Positions 7,321 through 13,523 of a DNA stretch of 13,845 nt are shown here, one piece after another. A model generated the notes under the pieces. It searched no databases. It was not told the origin of the DNA and worked only from the letters and a program-made list of their open reading frames with translations. The first letter of the stretch is position 1. Each line of letters starts with the position of its first letter. The stretch spans positions 1 through 13,845 of the forward strand of contig DADA01000081.1 in assembly GCA_002494895.1 (NCBI GenBank). Direction: 5' to 3'. The stretch is from Nitrososphaera sp. UBA210. Its GTDB lineage: Archaea > Thermoproteota > Nitrososphaeria > Nitrososphaerales > Nitrososphaeraceae. The position numbers were made by a program, and so were the translations under genes.

Positions 7321-7718
7321 TGACAAAAGAATTCTATGACAAGCTTTCAGAATCTCTCTATTCCGAACTGCCCGAGACCTCGGTAGCTGCAAACAAAGTT
7401 TTCCTGCACATTGACCGATTCGACATAGGCCAGAGCTACGTTACTGCAAAGGTCGAAAACAAGCATGGAGATGTCGTCAGCATCAACATTCAAGGCGGGC
7501 AAGCAGGAATCGAGCTTCAAGAAACGCTTCTGAGGCCTGGAAGCAGGAAACCCCGGTTTGCGTTCTTGATGACTGTTCTAAATGAAAGCGGCAAGATACT
7601 TGTCCGCAAGCTCCCTGTTTTAGGAATCAAGGACTGGCTACTGATCTACGAAGATGATCTTTTGGTTCTCGCGGTAAAGGATGCGTTCGACGATATCGAC
7701 ATCAGGACGGTGTATTAA
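7320..7718 (+). CDS. Small soluble protein coupled to the PEF-anchored protein, function unknown
   Basis: A 132-aa protein without signal peptide, membrane segment or cysteine. The N-terminal 25 residues look helical (MTKEFYDKLSESLYSELPE); the rest alternates strands, with an acidic C-terminus (VKDAFDDIDIRTVY). I do not recognise the family. The ATG overlaps the stop of the PEF-anchored gene (TAATG), so the two are almost surely on one mRNA, and the protein may act in the cytoplasm on the same pathway. No internal promoter is visible. Confidence that it is a real gene is good because of the tight coupling and normal composition. Confidence 0.7.
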   Translation: MTKEFYDKLSESLYSELPETSVAANKVFLHIDRFDIGQSYVTAKVENKHGDVVSINIQGGQAGIELQETLLRPGSRKPRFAFLMTVLNESGKILVRKLPVLGIKDWLLIYEDDLLVLAVKDAFDDIDIRTVY

Positions 7719-7801
7719 AAGAGTCTGGAAGAAGCGCAGTTGTTCTCACCTGCGCCCCGACCAGACAGTTTGTTCCCCATCGGTTTGGTCGATGTACCAG
7801 A
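7717..7801 (-). ncRNA. Candidate structured small RNA in a 120-bp gap
   Basis: The gap between two convergent genes holds three nested inverted repeats. A 9-bp stem (7758-7766 with 7783-7791, one G-U pair if read as plus-strand RNA) and a 6-bp stem (GCGCAG at 7734-7739 with CTGCGC at 7750-7755) both lie inside a 5-bp closing stem (TCTGG at 7724-7728 with CCAGA at 7797-7801). Together they make a three-way junction. On the minus strand a TATA-like ATTTAAAT (7819-7826) lies about 27 nt before the closing stem, and a short T run (CTTTTAAT) follows the 3' side. The minus orientation is therefore favoured. It could instead be a 3' structure of the plus-strand gene. A 23-codon open run ending in WSGRR covers the same bases but has no start codon. 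Confidence 0.25.
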
Positions 7802-7838
7802 ACTGCCGCAGATTGACAATTTAAATGTGATGTTTGTT

Positions 7839-8228
7839 CTAGCCGAGAATGTTCAGGATTTTGGGTATCACTTTCTCATGAAAAGTTGGCGCATCTAGCG
7901 ATATGCAGAGAAATCTGTCATTCTGCGCAGTTAGCGGGATCGAAACAAGCGTCACCCTGTCAAACTCTGTCACCTGCAACCTTACTTGTCCCAGGTCTGA
8001 CTCGAATTTCTTGTTGATGGCAAGGGTCTGGTAAGCACTGTAAAACGAGCTCGCTTTCGGATCCTCGTCCAAGTTTGCCTTGACGAGCGGCGACGGGATA
8101 TCGGCCCGATATCTGCCCATGAACAACTTGCCATCGCTGTCCACGATGCCGGCGAACCTCACGGTCTTGTCGGCTCCAAGCACGGATTCACAGAGTTTCC
8201 GCAGAAAATCCCGTTCTTCCTGGCACAT
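7839..8228 (-). CDS. Small conserved protein, probably thaumarchaeal DUF6659-like
   Basis: A soluble 129-aa protein beginning MCQEERDFLRKLCESVLGAD, followed by VRFAGIVDSDGKLFMGRYR, a helix-to-beta-hairpin layout reminiscent of roadblock/profilin-like folds. I recall a Thaumarchaeota-specific family (DUF6659, often present in many copies per genome) with this layout: an N-terminal helix ending in LC..hL.aDk.IRF, then G.id..G.l, a middle helix around RKEFD, and VxLVSIPL near the C-terminus. The assignment is from memory and not verified. The function of that family is unknown. A TATA-like box ends about 30 nt upstream, giving a leader of only a few bases. It is divergent from HMG-CoA synthase and convergent with the 132-aa gene across the structured gap. 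Confidence 0.7.
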   Translation of the reverse strand: MCQEERDFLRKLCESVLGADKTVRFAGIVDSDGKLFMGRYRADIPSPLVKANLDEDPKASSFYSAYQTLAINKKFESDLGQVRLQVTEFDRVTLVSIPLTAQNDRFLCISLDAPTFHEKVIPKILNILG

Positions 8229-8256
8229 TGCTACCCATTAGCCAAGCACTATACAA

Positions 8257-8266
8257 GATATAAAAC
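8257..8266 (-). promoter_or_regulatory. TATA-like box for the 129-aa protein gene
   Basis: On the minus strand this reads GTTTTATATC, centred about 33 nt before the ATG at 8228. The rest of the 214-bp divergent gap (8229-8442) is AT-rich and holds other weak TATA-like runs near 8384-8406. I see no gene or clear repeat in it. Confidence 0.4.
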
Positions 8267-8436
8267 ATGCGAAACAACTCTTGAAATAGCGTTATTTTGA
8301 CCGCCCAGACCTAATCTCCTAGGTATGTGGTATTATTGGGCATGTCTTTGCAGATATTTGAGAAACGCACTGTAAGAAGGCCCCTTATAAAACTCAAATA
8401 AAATAGTATAGGTTTGTCAAATTCTTCCAGATATAC

Positions 8437-8444
8437 CTTTAAAT
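8437..8444 (+). promoter_or_regulatory. TATA-like box bearing on the start of HMG-CoA synthase
   Basis: CTTTAAAT is centred about 29 nt before the in-frame ATG at 8470, the spacing shared by other genes here, and it overlaps the more upstream ATG at 8443. If it is the TATA box, the true start is 8470. If the run near 8407-8413 is used, 8443 is possible. Confidence 0.35.
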
Positions 8445-9870
8445 GAGTAAGAATGTACGCCGGATCGTAATGCCAGTGGTAGGGGTTGACGATCTGGCTA
8501 TCTACGTTCCGAAACTATACCTCGACTACAAGGATTTTGCTGAAGCGCGGGGTATTGATCCGCAGAAACTGGAGTACGGAATCGGGATCAAGAAGATGGC
8601 CATCGCTGATACTAATCAAGATTCTGCCTGCATGGCTGCAAATGCATGCCTGAGGCTCATGCAGAAAAATCATCTTCATCCAGAAGACATTGGGAGGCTC
8701 TATGTCGCGACCGAGTCTTCGCTGGACGAATCAAAAGCTATGAATTCTTTTGTGATAGGAATGCTAGAGCAGATTTATGGCGAAAGTTCCTTTGAGCACG
8801 CGGGAGGCATTGAATGCAAGTTCGCCTGCGTAAGCGGTTCCTATGCCCTGAATGATAATGCGAACTGGATAAGGGCTGAAGAGAACGACGGCAAAGCTGC
8901 GGTGGTGATCGTGAGTGATATTGCGAAATATGACATTGGCTCAACAGGCGAATATACTCAGGGGGCGGGCGCAGTCGCGCTGCTCATCCGAGAAAACCCA
9001 AAACTGATGGCCTTTGATCCAAAAGTCGCATCCACGACCATCAAAAACGAATATGACTTTTACCGGCCGTTTGGAAAAGAGACGCCGCTTGTTAATGGCA
9101 GCTATTCAAACCTTCTCTATCTTATTTCGGTAAGAAAAGCATTTGATGCCTACAAGAAAAGAGCCATTGAATCCGGCCTGATAAAACTGAAGGACGGTGA
9201 GTCCATTACTGATCACATAGACTTTGTCGCGGTCCATCTTCCCTACAGGAGGATGGGTGAAAAGGCTCTGGCCTACTTGCTAAGACATGAGTGGAGACAT
9301 TTGCCGCGGTGGAACCACGTGGTGAAGGAAGTCGGCATGCAGGAACCGGTGCCCAGGGACTCACGGGGTACTATCGAGTCGGTGCTGGCAGATACAGAGT
9401 TTATGAAAGCAGACGAACAATTCCGCCGGGGCTTTATGCAGAGCTCGTTCTACAATGAAGTCTACGAGAAGAAAATGGCCAGCTCTCTAGAGGCATCGGC
9501 GATAATAGGGAACCTTTACACCGCATCTATGTATATGGGTCTTAGAAGCCTTCTAGAATTTGAATTCAAGAAAGGTACAGACCTTGAGGGCAAGAGGATC
9601 GGCTTTGGGTCGTACGGAAGTGGCAGCAGCGCCATGGTCTTTAGTGGCATGATACAGCCTGGGTACAAGGAAGCAGTGAGCAGGATGGATTTGGAAAATG
9701 ACATCGGGCCGCGACAAAAGCTAAACATGGAAGAATACGAGAGGCTGCACAGGAACGAGCGCGCTTTTGACGACTCTGTCATACACGCACATAAGGAATT
9801 CGTCCTGGTAAAGGTTGGCGGAATCACGGCAGACAAAGCCGGTTTCAGGGAATACGACTACGTCAGCTAA
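8443..9870 (+). CDS. mvaS: Hydroxymethylglutaryl-CoA synthase
   Basis: This enzyme condenses acetyl-CoA with acetoacetyl-CoA to HMG-CoA, the committed route into mevalonate and archaeal isoprenoid lipids. The catalytic residues are visible: E91 in VATESSLDESK, nucleophile C129 in ECKFACVSGS, and H265 in VHLPYRRMG. The family motifs QGAGAVALL and GSYGSGSSAMVF are also present. At 475 aa it matches the bacterial/eukaryotic-length class rather than the roughly 350-aa enzyme of most euryarchaea. Relative to the bacterial enzyme it carries an extra stretch of roughly 45 residues after the His region (about 280-330). The bacterial N-terminus aligns best with the second in-frame ATG at 8470 (MPVVGVDDLAIYVP), which also fits a TATA box; 8443 is the longest form. 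Its end overlaps the threonine dehydratase end by 8 nt. Confidence 0.95.
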   Translation: MSKNVRRIVMPVVGVDDLAIYVPKLYLDYKDFAEARGIDPQKLEYGIGIKKMAIADTNQDSACMAANACLRLMQKNHLHPEDIGRLYVATESSLDESKAMNSFVIGMLEQIYGESSFEHAGGIECKFACVSGSYALNDNANWIRAEENDGKAAVVIVSDIAKYDIGSTGEYTQGAGAVALLIRENPKLMAFDPKVASTTIKNEYDFYRPFGKETPLVNGSYSNLLYLISVRKAFDAYKKRAIESGLIKLKDGESITDHIDFVAVHLPYRRMGEKALAYLLRHEWRHLPRWNHVVKEVGMQEPVPRDSRGTIESVLADTEFMKADEQFRRGFMQSSFYNEVYEKKMASSLEASAIIGNLYTASMYMGLRSLLEFEFKKGTDLEGKRIGFGSYGSGSSAMVFSGMIQPGYKEAVSRMDLENDIGPRQKLNMEEYERLHRNERAFDDSVIHAHKEFVLVKVGGITADKAGFREYDYVS

Positions 9871-11128
9871 CCACCTTGAACTCTATTCCCTTCTTCTTCA
9901 GTAATTCAACCAGCCTTTGAGCGTGCTTTTCGTCTTCAATTTCTAGACTCAGGTAGACTCCCGCAGTTCCGGCAGCGATGTTGGAGCTCAGTCTGTCATG
10001 CTCGACCTCCACGATATTGACGCTCAGCTCGGCGATCCCGTCCACCACGCTCTTTAGGGCACCCGGCTTGTCGGGAAGAAGTATAAAGATTCTCAACATC
10101 CTTCCCATCTGCATGAGTCCCTTTGCAACGACTTGTCCCAGCAGATACATGTCGACGTTGCCGCCGGACAGGATCGAGATGACCTTTTCCTTCTTGTCTG
10201 TATGTCCCCCATTTGTCAGAAGGTATGCAAGACTGGCCGCACCGGCAGGCTCTACTACCAGTTTCGCACGTTCCATGAGCAGAAACATTGTCTTTACAAT
10301 CGATGTATCTTCGACAAGCACAATGTCATCAACGTATTTGCTCACCATTTCGTACGTCAGTCTGCCGGGCTTTTTTACCGCTATTCCATCTGCTATACTG
10401 TAGCCCTTGTTCATGGACTGAACCGAGCCCTTAGCCAAAGATTCCTTCATCGCTGGAAACGCCTTTGACTCCACCCCGATTATCTTGATGTTAGGTCTGC
10501 GCGACTTTACTACCATTGCTAAGCCCGCTGCCAGTCCTCCGCCGCCGACAGGAAGATAGATCCTGTCTGCATCTGCCATGTCCTCAAGCAGTTCGAGGCC
10601 AACGGTCCCCTGGCCGGAAATAACATCCGGGTCGTCAAAGGCATGGATTATCATCTTGCCTTCTGCCTTTGCAATATCTTGCGTGGCAGTCCAGGCTTCG
10701 TCATAGTTAGCACCCTCTAGTACCACCTTTGCGCCGTACGATCGCGTAGCAGCCACTTTCGCCGGCGACGCGTTCTGTGGCATGACGATGGTGCACGGCA
10801 TTTTCTTGCGCGCTGCGGCAAAAGCTACGCCCTGCGCATGGTTGCCAGCAGATGCCGCGATGACTCCGGACCGTGCCTGTTTTTCAGAAAGCTTTCCAAC
10901 CTTGACGGAAGCACCGCGGACCTTGAACGATCCCGTCAGCTGCAAACATTCCAGCTTTAGGAAAATGTTTGCGCCCGCGAGCCTTGAAAAAGTGCTGGAA
11001 CGCTGAAGCGGCGTTTTTCTTACCACTCCCGTCAGCAGTTCTCTTGCCTTGAAAATGTCTTCAACGCTGGGAGGTCTCTGCCTCTTTTCAGGGTTCCAGA
11101 CGCTATCGTTGGCCATCGGATGCTGCAT
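9863..11128 (-). CDS. ilvA: Threonine ammonia-lyase (threonine dehydratase) with ACT domain
   Basis: A 421-aa PLP enzyme that deaminates L-threonine to 2-oxobutanoate, the first step towards isoleucine or of threonine breakdown. The PLP lysine is K69 in TGSFKVRGA, SAGNHAQGVA (93-102) lies next to the substrate site, the phosphate-binding loop is PVGGGGLAAG (193-202), and SGGN (321-324) contacts the pyridine ring. Residues about 345-421 form an ACT domain (ILLPDKPGALKSVVDGIAEL), which usually senses amino acids. One ACT domain and this length resemble the shorter, TdcB/archaeal-type enzymes, so a catabolic or a biosynthetic role is possible. Serine activity is also common in the family. The ATG at 11128 lies 26 nt from a TATA-like box, which favours it over the ATG five residues in. 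A leaderless mRNA is inferred. Confidence 0.93.
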   Translation of the reverse strand: MQHPMANDSVWNPEKRQRPPSVEDIFKARELLTGVVRKTPLQRSSTFSRLAGANIFLKLECLQLTGSFKVRGASVKVGKLSEKQARSGVIAASAGNHAQGVAFAAARKKMPCTIVMPQNASPAKVAATRSYGAKVVLEGANYDEAWTATQDIAKAEGKMIIHAFDDPDVISGQGTVGLELLEDMADADRIYLPVGGGGLAAGLAMVVKSRRPNIKIIGVESKAFPAMKESLAKGSVQSMNKGYSIADGIAVKKPGRLTYEMVSKYVDDIVLVEDTSIVKTMFLLMERAKLVVEPAGAASLAYLLTNGGHTDKKEKVISILSGGNVDMYLLGQVVAKGLMQMGRMLRIFILLPDKPGALKSVVDGIAELSVNIVEVEHDRLSSNIAAGTAGVYLSLEIEDEKHAQRLVELLKKKGIEFKVVS

Positions 11129-11148
11129 TCCAACAGCGGCAACACGCC

Positions 11149-11158
11149 TTAATTATAA
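11149..11158 (-). promoter_or_regulatory. TATA-like box of threonine dehydratase
   Basis: TTAATTATAA lies with its centre about 26 nt before the minus-strand ATG at 11128, inside a 33-bp divergent gap. On the plus strand it is too close to the starts at 11162/11165 to serve them. Confidence 0.45.
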
Positions 11159-11161
11159 TTT

Positions 11162-12092
11162 GTGATGGTTCGCCGGCAAAAACTCAAAAGCAGCTATGAT
11201 GGACACAAAGCTGTGACGGCAGCACCAGTTGTGGCAGGCCTTGCGGTAGGAATCGCAATGATCATCTTGTTCTCCATATTCCAGATTCCCGGCGGTGTGT
11301 CTGACACCAGCAGTGTACTGATAACCATGGAACGAACCCCTTGTTTCGGCACGTGCCCCTCATACTCTCTGACAATACACGGCAACGGAACGGTGAGGTA
11401 TGAAGGATTTGCATTTGTAGCAGTGACCGGTGTGCGCACAGACGAGATCACTGAGGAAAAAATACGCGAGCTTGTTCAGGAATTCTACAGGATAGACTAT
11501 TTTTCATTGGAAGACCGATACGAAGACCCGTCTACAGATCTGCCATCGACTACCACATCGATTGATGTAACGGGAATGAAAAAGAGTGTATATCGTTACG
11601 GCTTTGGTCCTGAAAACCTCATCCAGCTTGAAAACAAGATAGACGAAATAGCCGGGACCGAGAGATGGATAGAGGGGCCGGGCGTGGTGCCCGCAGATCT
11701 TTCGATACGATATTCGTACGGCTATGGTGGAACTTACTTGCTGGATACCGAGAACAGCACTTTCAGCTCTGCAATGTGTGATAACCCTCAGAGGCATAGT
11801 GCCACACTGGCGCTCTCGCCGCAAGAACTCGAAACGATCTGGCAGTCGGGTCATGGAACACGACTTTTTTTCCTTGACCGACTTTACTGAGGAATGCCCC
11901 TCTTTTGCGATAAGTTGCGTCGGTATCTTTCCAGAGTACCGTTCAACATTACAAATCACTGCAGGTGGGAGGACTAATGAGGTAGAGTTCACAAGGAACT
12001 TTGAACTGAACCATAACGAAGGTCTAGGCAGTGATCTTTACAAATTCAAGAGAATCACAGGAACCATCGAGTCGGTGTTGTCGGAACACTAG
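11162..12092 (+). pseudogene. DUF6438-type membrane-anchored protein, split by a +1 frameshift
   Basis: The frame from GTG 11162 (ATG at 11165) encodes an N-terminal membrane segment (about residues 21-41) and then a DUF6438-like domain: ITMERTPCFGTCPSYSLTI with C61 and C65, then GNGTVRYEG. It continues into LSPQELETIWQS, then hits a stop at 11888-11890 after the unlikely tail GHGTRLFFLDRLY. In the frame one base further on, VMEHDFFSLTDFTEECPSF runs to a stop at 12092. Removing one G from the GGG at 11848-11850 joins them as ETIWQS-VMEHDFF, giving about 309 aa. The second half repeats the plan of the first (a helix, then DFF/YFSL). This is either a real recent break, a sequencing error in a G run, or, less likely, programmed shifting. 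The role of the family is unknown; a surface position is inferred from the anchor. Confidence 0.75.
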
Positions 12093-12138
12093 TTGCCTGT
12101 CAGTGATTGCCACTATGCTTAAACAATAAAGGAAGGTT

Positions 12139-12402
12139 CTACTGCGGACAGCCTTCCATCTTTTGGATCCAGTAGCCATTCTGCTTTATCGCGTTCTCGA
12201 CGAAGGGCGGAGCGGCCTGAATATGACAGAACTGACATTCTTCCTGTGTCATCTTTTGTCCGGCCTGACCTGAGGCACCGAGATATTGCTTGCCATATTC
12301 AATCGCCTTTTCGTGGGGTGTGCTTGCTTCCACCACGACATCAAAGTGCATCGTCTTTCCGTCTTTCTTGGTTACATATGTATCATAGACTGCGCATTCC
12401 AT
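12139..12402 (-). CDS. DUF2024 family protein
   Basis: A soluble 87-aa protein starting MECAVYDTYVTKKDGKTMHF, which matches the conserved start of DUF2024 proteins as I know them. The middle has an EKAIEYGKQYLG helix, and the C-terminal part has C56-x2-C59-H60 (EECQFCH) and a final C85. The Cys/His group may bind a metal. The biochemical function of the family is not known to me. The ATG at 12402 lies about 29 nt from a TATA-like box, so the mRNA is nearly leaderless. It is a single-gene unit convergent with the frameshifted DUF6438 gene, 46 bp apart. Confidence 0.85.
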   Translation of the reverse strand: MECAVYDTYVTKKDGKTMHFDVVVEASTPHEKAIEYGKQYLGASGQAGQKMTQEECQFCHIQAAPPFVENAIKQNGYWIQKMEGCPQ

Positions 12403-12426
12403 ACGATCAAAAGTTCGGACTGAATC

Positions 12427-12435
12427 ATATTTATT
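12427..12435 (-). promoter_or_regulatory. TATA-like box of the DUF2024 gene
   Basis: On the minus strand this reads AATAAATAT, centred about 29 nt before the ATG at 12402. The stretch from here to 12626 holds no gene that I can support. It contains the palindrome at 12489-12503 and only very short open frames. Confidence 0.5.
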
Positions 12436-12488
12436 CTATTTCCCTACTCTTCATTCGTGGAATGTGAAAACGACCAGTTGTACCGTCG

Positions 12489-12503
12489 TGCGCTAATTGC
12501 GCA
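12489..12503. repeat. Perfect palindrome TGCGC-TAATT-GCGCA, possible operator
   Basis: Five-base GC-rich arms flank a TAATT centre in an otherwise gene-free stretch upstream of the DUF2024 gene. Its symmetry and length suit a dimeric helix-turn-helix regulator. A TATA-like ATATAA at 12515-12520 on the plus strand lies just beyond. A chance palindrome of this size is quite possible. Confidence 0.25.
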
Positions 12504-12626
12504 AAAATTCGGCATATAACGCGTCGTCGTTAAGGCACATTCTCGGAATGTCAAATCACGGGCGAAGCAGAATCATTTATCCGCGACCTCTAACTATTAC
12601 GGACACCCAGAACTTACCGTTCGGTG

Positions 12627-12809
12627 TCATCTTATCTTGGAGCTTATCTTTTTTATATGGAAAGAAACCCCTTGGTCGTATAGTCCCTTTGAGACGCTCC
12701 GGCCGAGACCGTCCTCTACTGCCTTGATCCTGCGGCTGTCCTGGACAATGTCTACGGGAACATCAATCTCTATCTCGAGTTCAAGTAACATCTTTTTTGT
12801 CTGAACCAT
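12627..12809 (-). CDS. Small charged protein of 60 aa, function unknown
   Basis: The minus frame from ATG 12809 to TGA at 12627-12629 gives a 60-aa protein with a plausible alternation of strand (LELEIEIDVPVDIV) and amphipathic helix (DSRRIKAVEDGLGRSVSKGL), ending in basic residues (IKKISSKIR). Codon choice resembles that of the confident genes nearby. An overlapping plus-strand frame (12497-12727) is rich in Arg and Pro and looks like its shadow. No well-placed TATA box is visible. An ATG at residue 7 could be the true start. I do not recognise the family; coding status is likely but not certain. Confidence 0.5.
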   Translation of the reverse strand: MVQTKKMLLELEIEIDVPVDIVQDSRRIKAVEDGLGRSVSKGLYDQGVSFHIKKISSKIR

Positions 12810-12905
12810 ACGTCCTTACCGCCCTAAAGTGGCTGGTCGCGCTATTTCAGTCTTGCACCTCAAGAGGGAAAGTCTTTTCTGCATGGAGATGCCAGTACTT
12901 CAGGG

Positions 12906-13523
12906 ATGTATCCTTCAGACATTTTCTCTCGAATGTACGGAGACGAGCAAAAGAACCCAAACCTCATCTACCCAAAACAGGAAGAGGTCCCGTCAGAAAT
13001 CGATGACGTTCTGCAGACCAATATTTTCAATATCATGCTAAACCGAAGGTCACAACGCAAATTCGAGGATCGGCAAGTCGAGGACTGGAAGCTGGAAATG
13101 GTGTTTGCCGCGGCAGACACGGCGCCAACCGCGGGTGGATTCCAAGGATTCGAGATTTTCAATGTAAAGAACCACGATGTAAAACTAAAGCTGGTCGAAG
13201 CCGCGAACAAACAGCCCTATGTAGACGCCCCGGTGGTGCTTGTGTTCTGCATGAATCCTTCAAGAGTTAAGTTGAATTTTCCGTCAGATGTCATAAAAAA
13301 ATTTTCAGTACAGGACGCGACTTTGGCGGCTGCATATGCACAGCTCGCTGCCCACGCCCTGGGACTCAGCTCCATATGGATAGGAATGATAGATGAAGAG
13401 AAGGCCATGCAGGCCCTTGGAACTGACCTGGTACCGTCGTCAATCTTGTGCCTTGGGTATCCGTTCAAGATGCTTCAGCCAAAACCCAAGAGAAATGTAG
13501 CAGAGTTAATAAAAGAAATCTAG
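12906..13523 (+). CDS. Nitroreductase family protein (FMN-dependent oxidoreductase)
   Basis: A 205-aa soluble protein of the nitroreductase fold, which binds FMN and uses NAD(P)H. The RRSQRKF segment (47-53) is the FMN phosphate-contacting motif. APTAGGFQGFEIFNV (73-87) corresponds to the usual A-P-S-A-G-N-x-Q region, with Gly in place of Asn. GLSSIWIGMID and ILCLGYPF (two C-terminal strands), followed by KPKRN, complete the fold. The first 40 residues are an N-terminal extension with little conservation. The natural substrate cannot be told; the family includes quinone, nitro-compound and flavin reductases, and some members cut flavins. The frame has no earlier start codon after a stop at 12825, so ATG 12906 is the longest start; an ATG at residue 10 is an alternative. 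No clear TATA box is seen. It overlaps the gene on its right tail to tail by 4 nt. Confidence 0.88.
   Translation: MYPSDIFSRMYGDEQKNPNLIYPKQEEVPSEIDDVLQTNIFNIMLNRRSQRKFEDRQVEDWKLEMVFAAADTAPTAGGFQGFEIFNVKNHDVKLKLVEAANKQPYVDAPVVLVFCMNPSRVKLNFPSDVIKKFSVQDATLAAAYAQLAAHALGLSSIWIGMIDEEKAMQALGTDLVPSSILCLGYPFKMLQPKPKRNVAELIKEI

Noticed and set aside
7732..7818. 23-codon minus-strand open run ending in WYIDQTDGEQTVWSGRR
   Set aside because: It looks protein-like in composition, but has no usable start codon after the TAA before it. The same bases form the nested stems, so I did not call a gene.
11504..11992. 162-codon minus-strand frame across the frameshifted DUF6438-type gene
   Set aside because: It is antisense to two frames that carry recognisable domain features. 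Its own translation has no coherent motif.
12506..12560. 15-codon minus-strand frame MCLNDDALYAEFLRN
   Set aside because: Too short, with no promoter at the expected spacing and no ribosome site. Its likeness to the start of the 7839-8228 protein is slight.
12497..12727. 76-codon plus-strand frame, with an inner ATG at 12548 about 30 nt after a TATA-like run
   Set aside because: The product is rich in Arg and Pro and overlaps the more protein-like 60-aa minus gene at 12627-12809. I treat it as a shadow, although the TATA spacing is noted.
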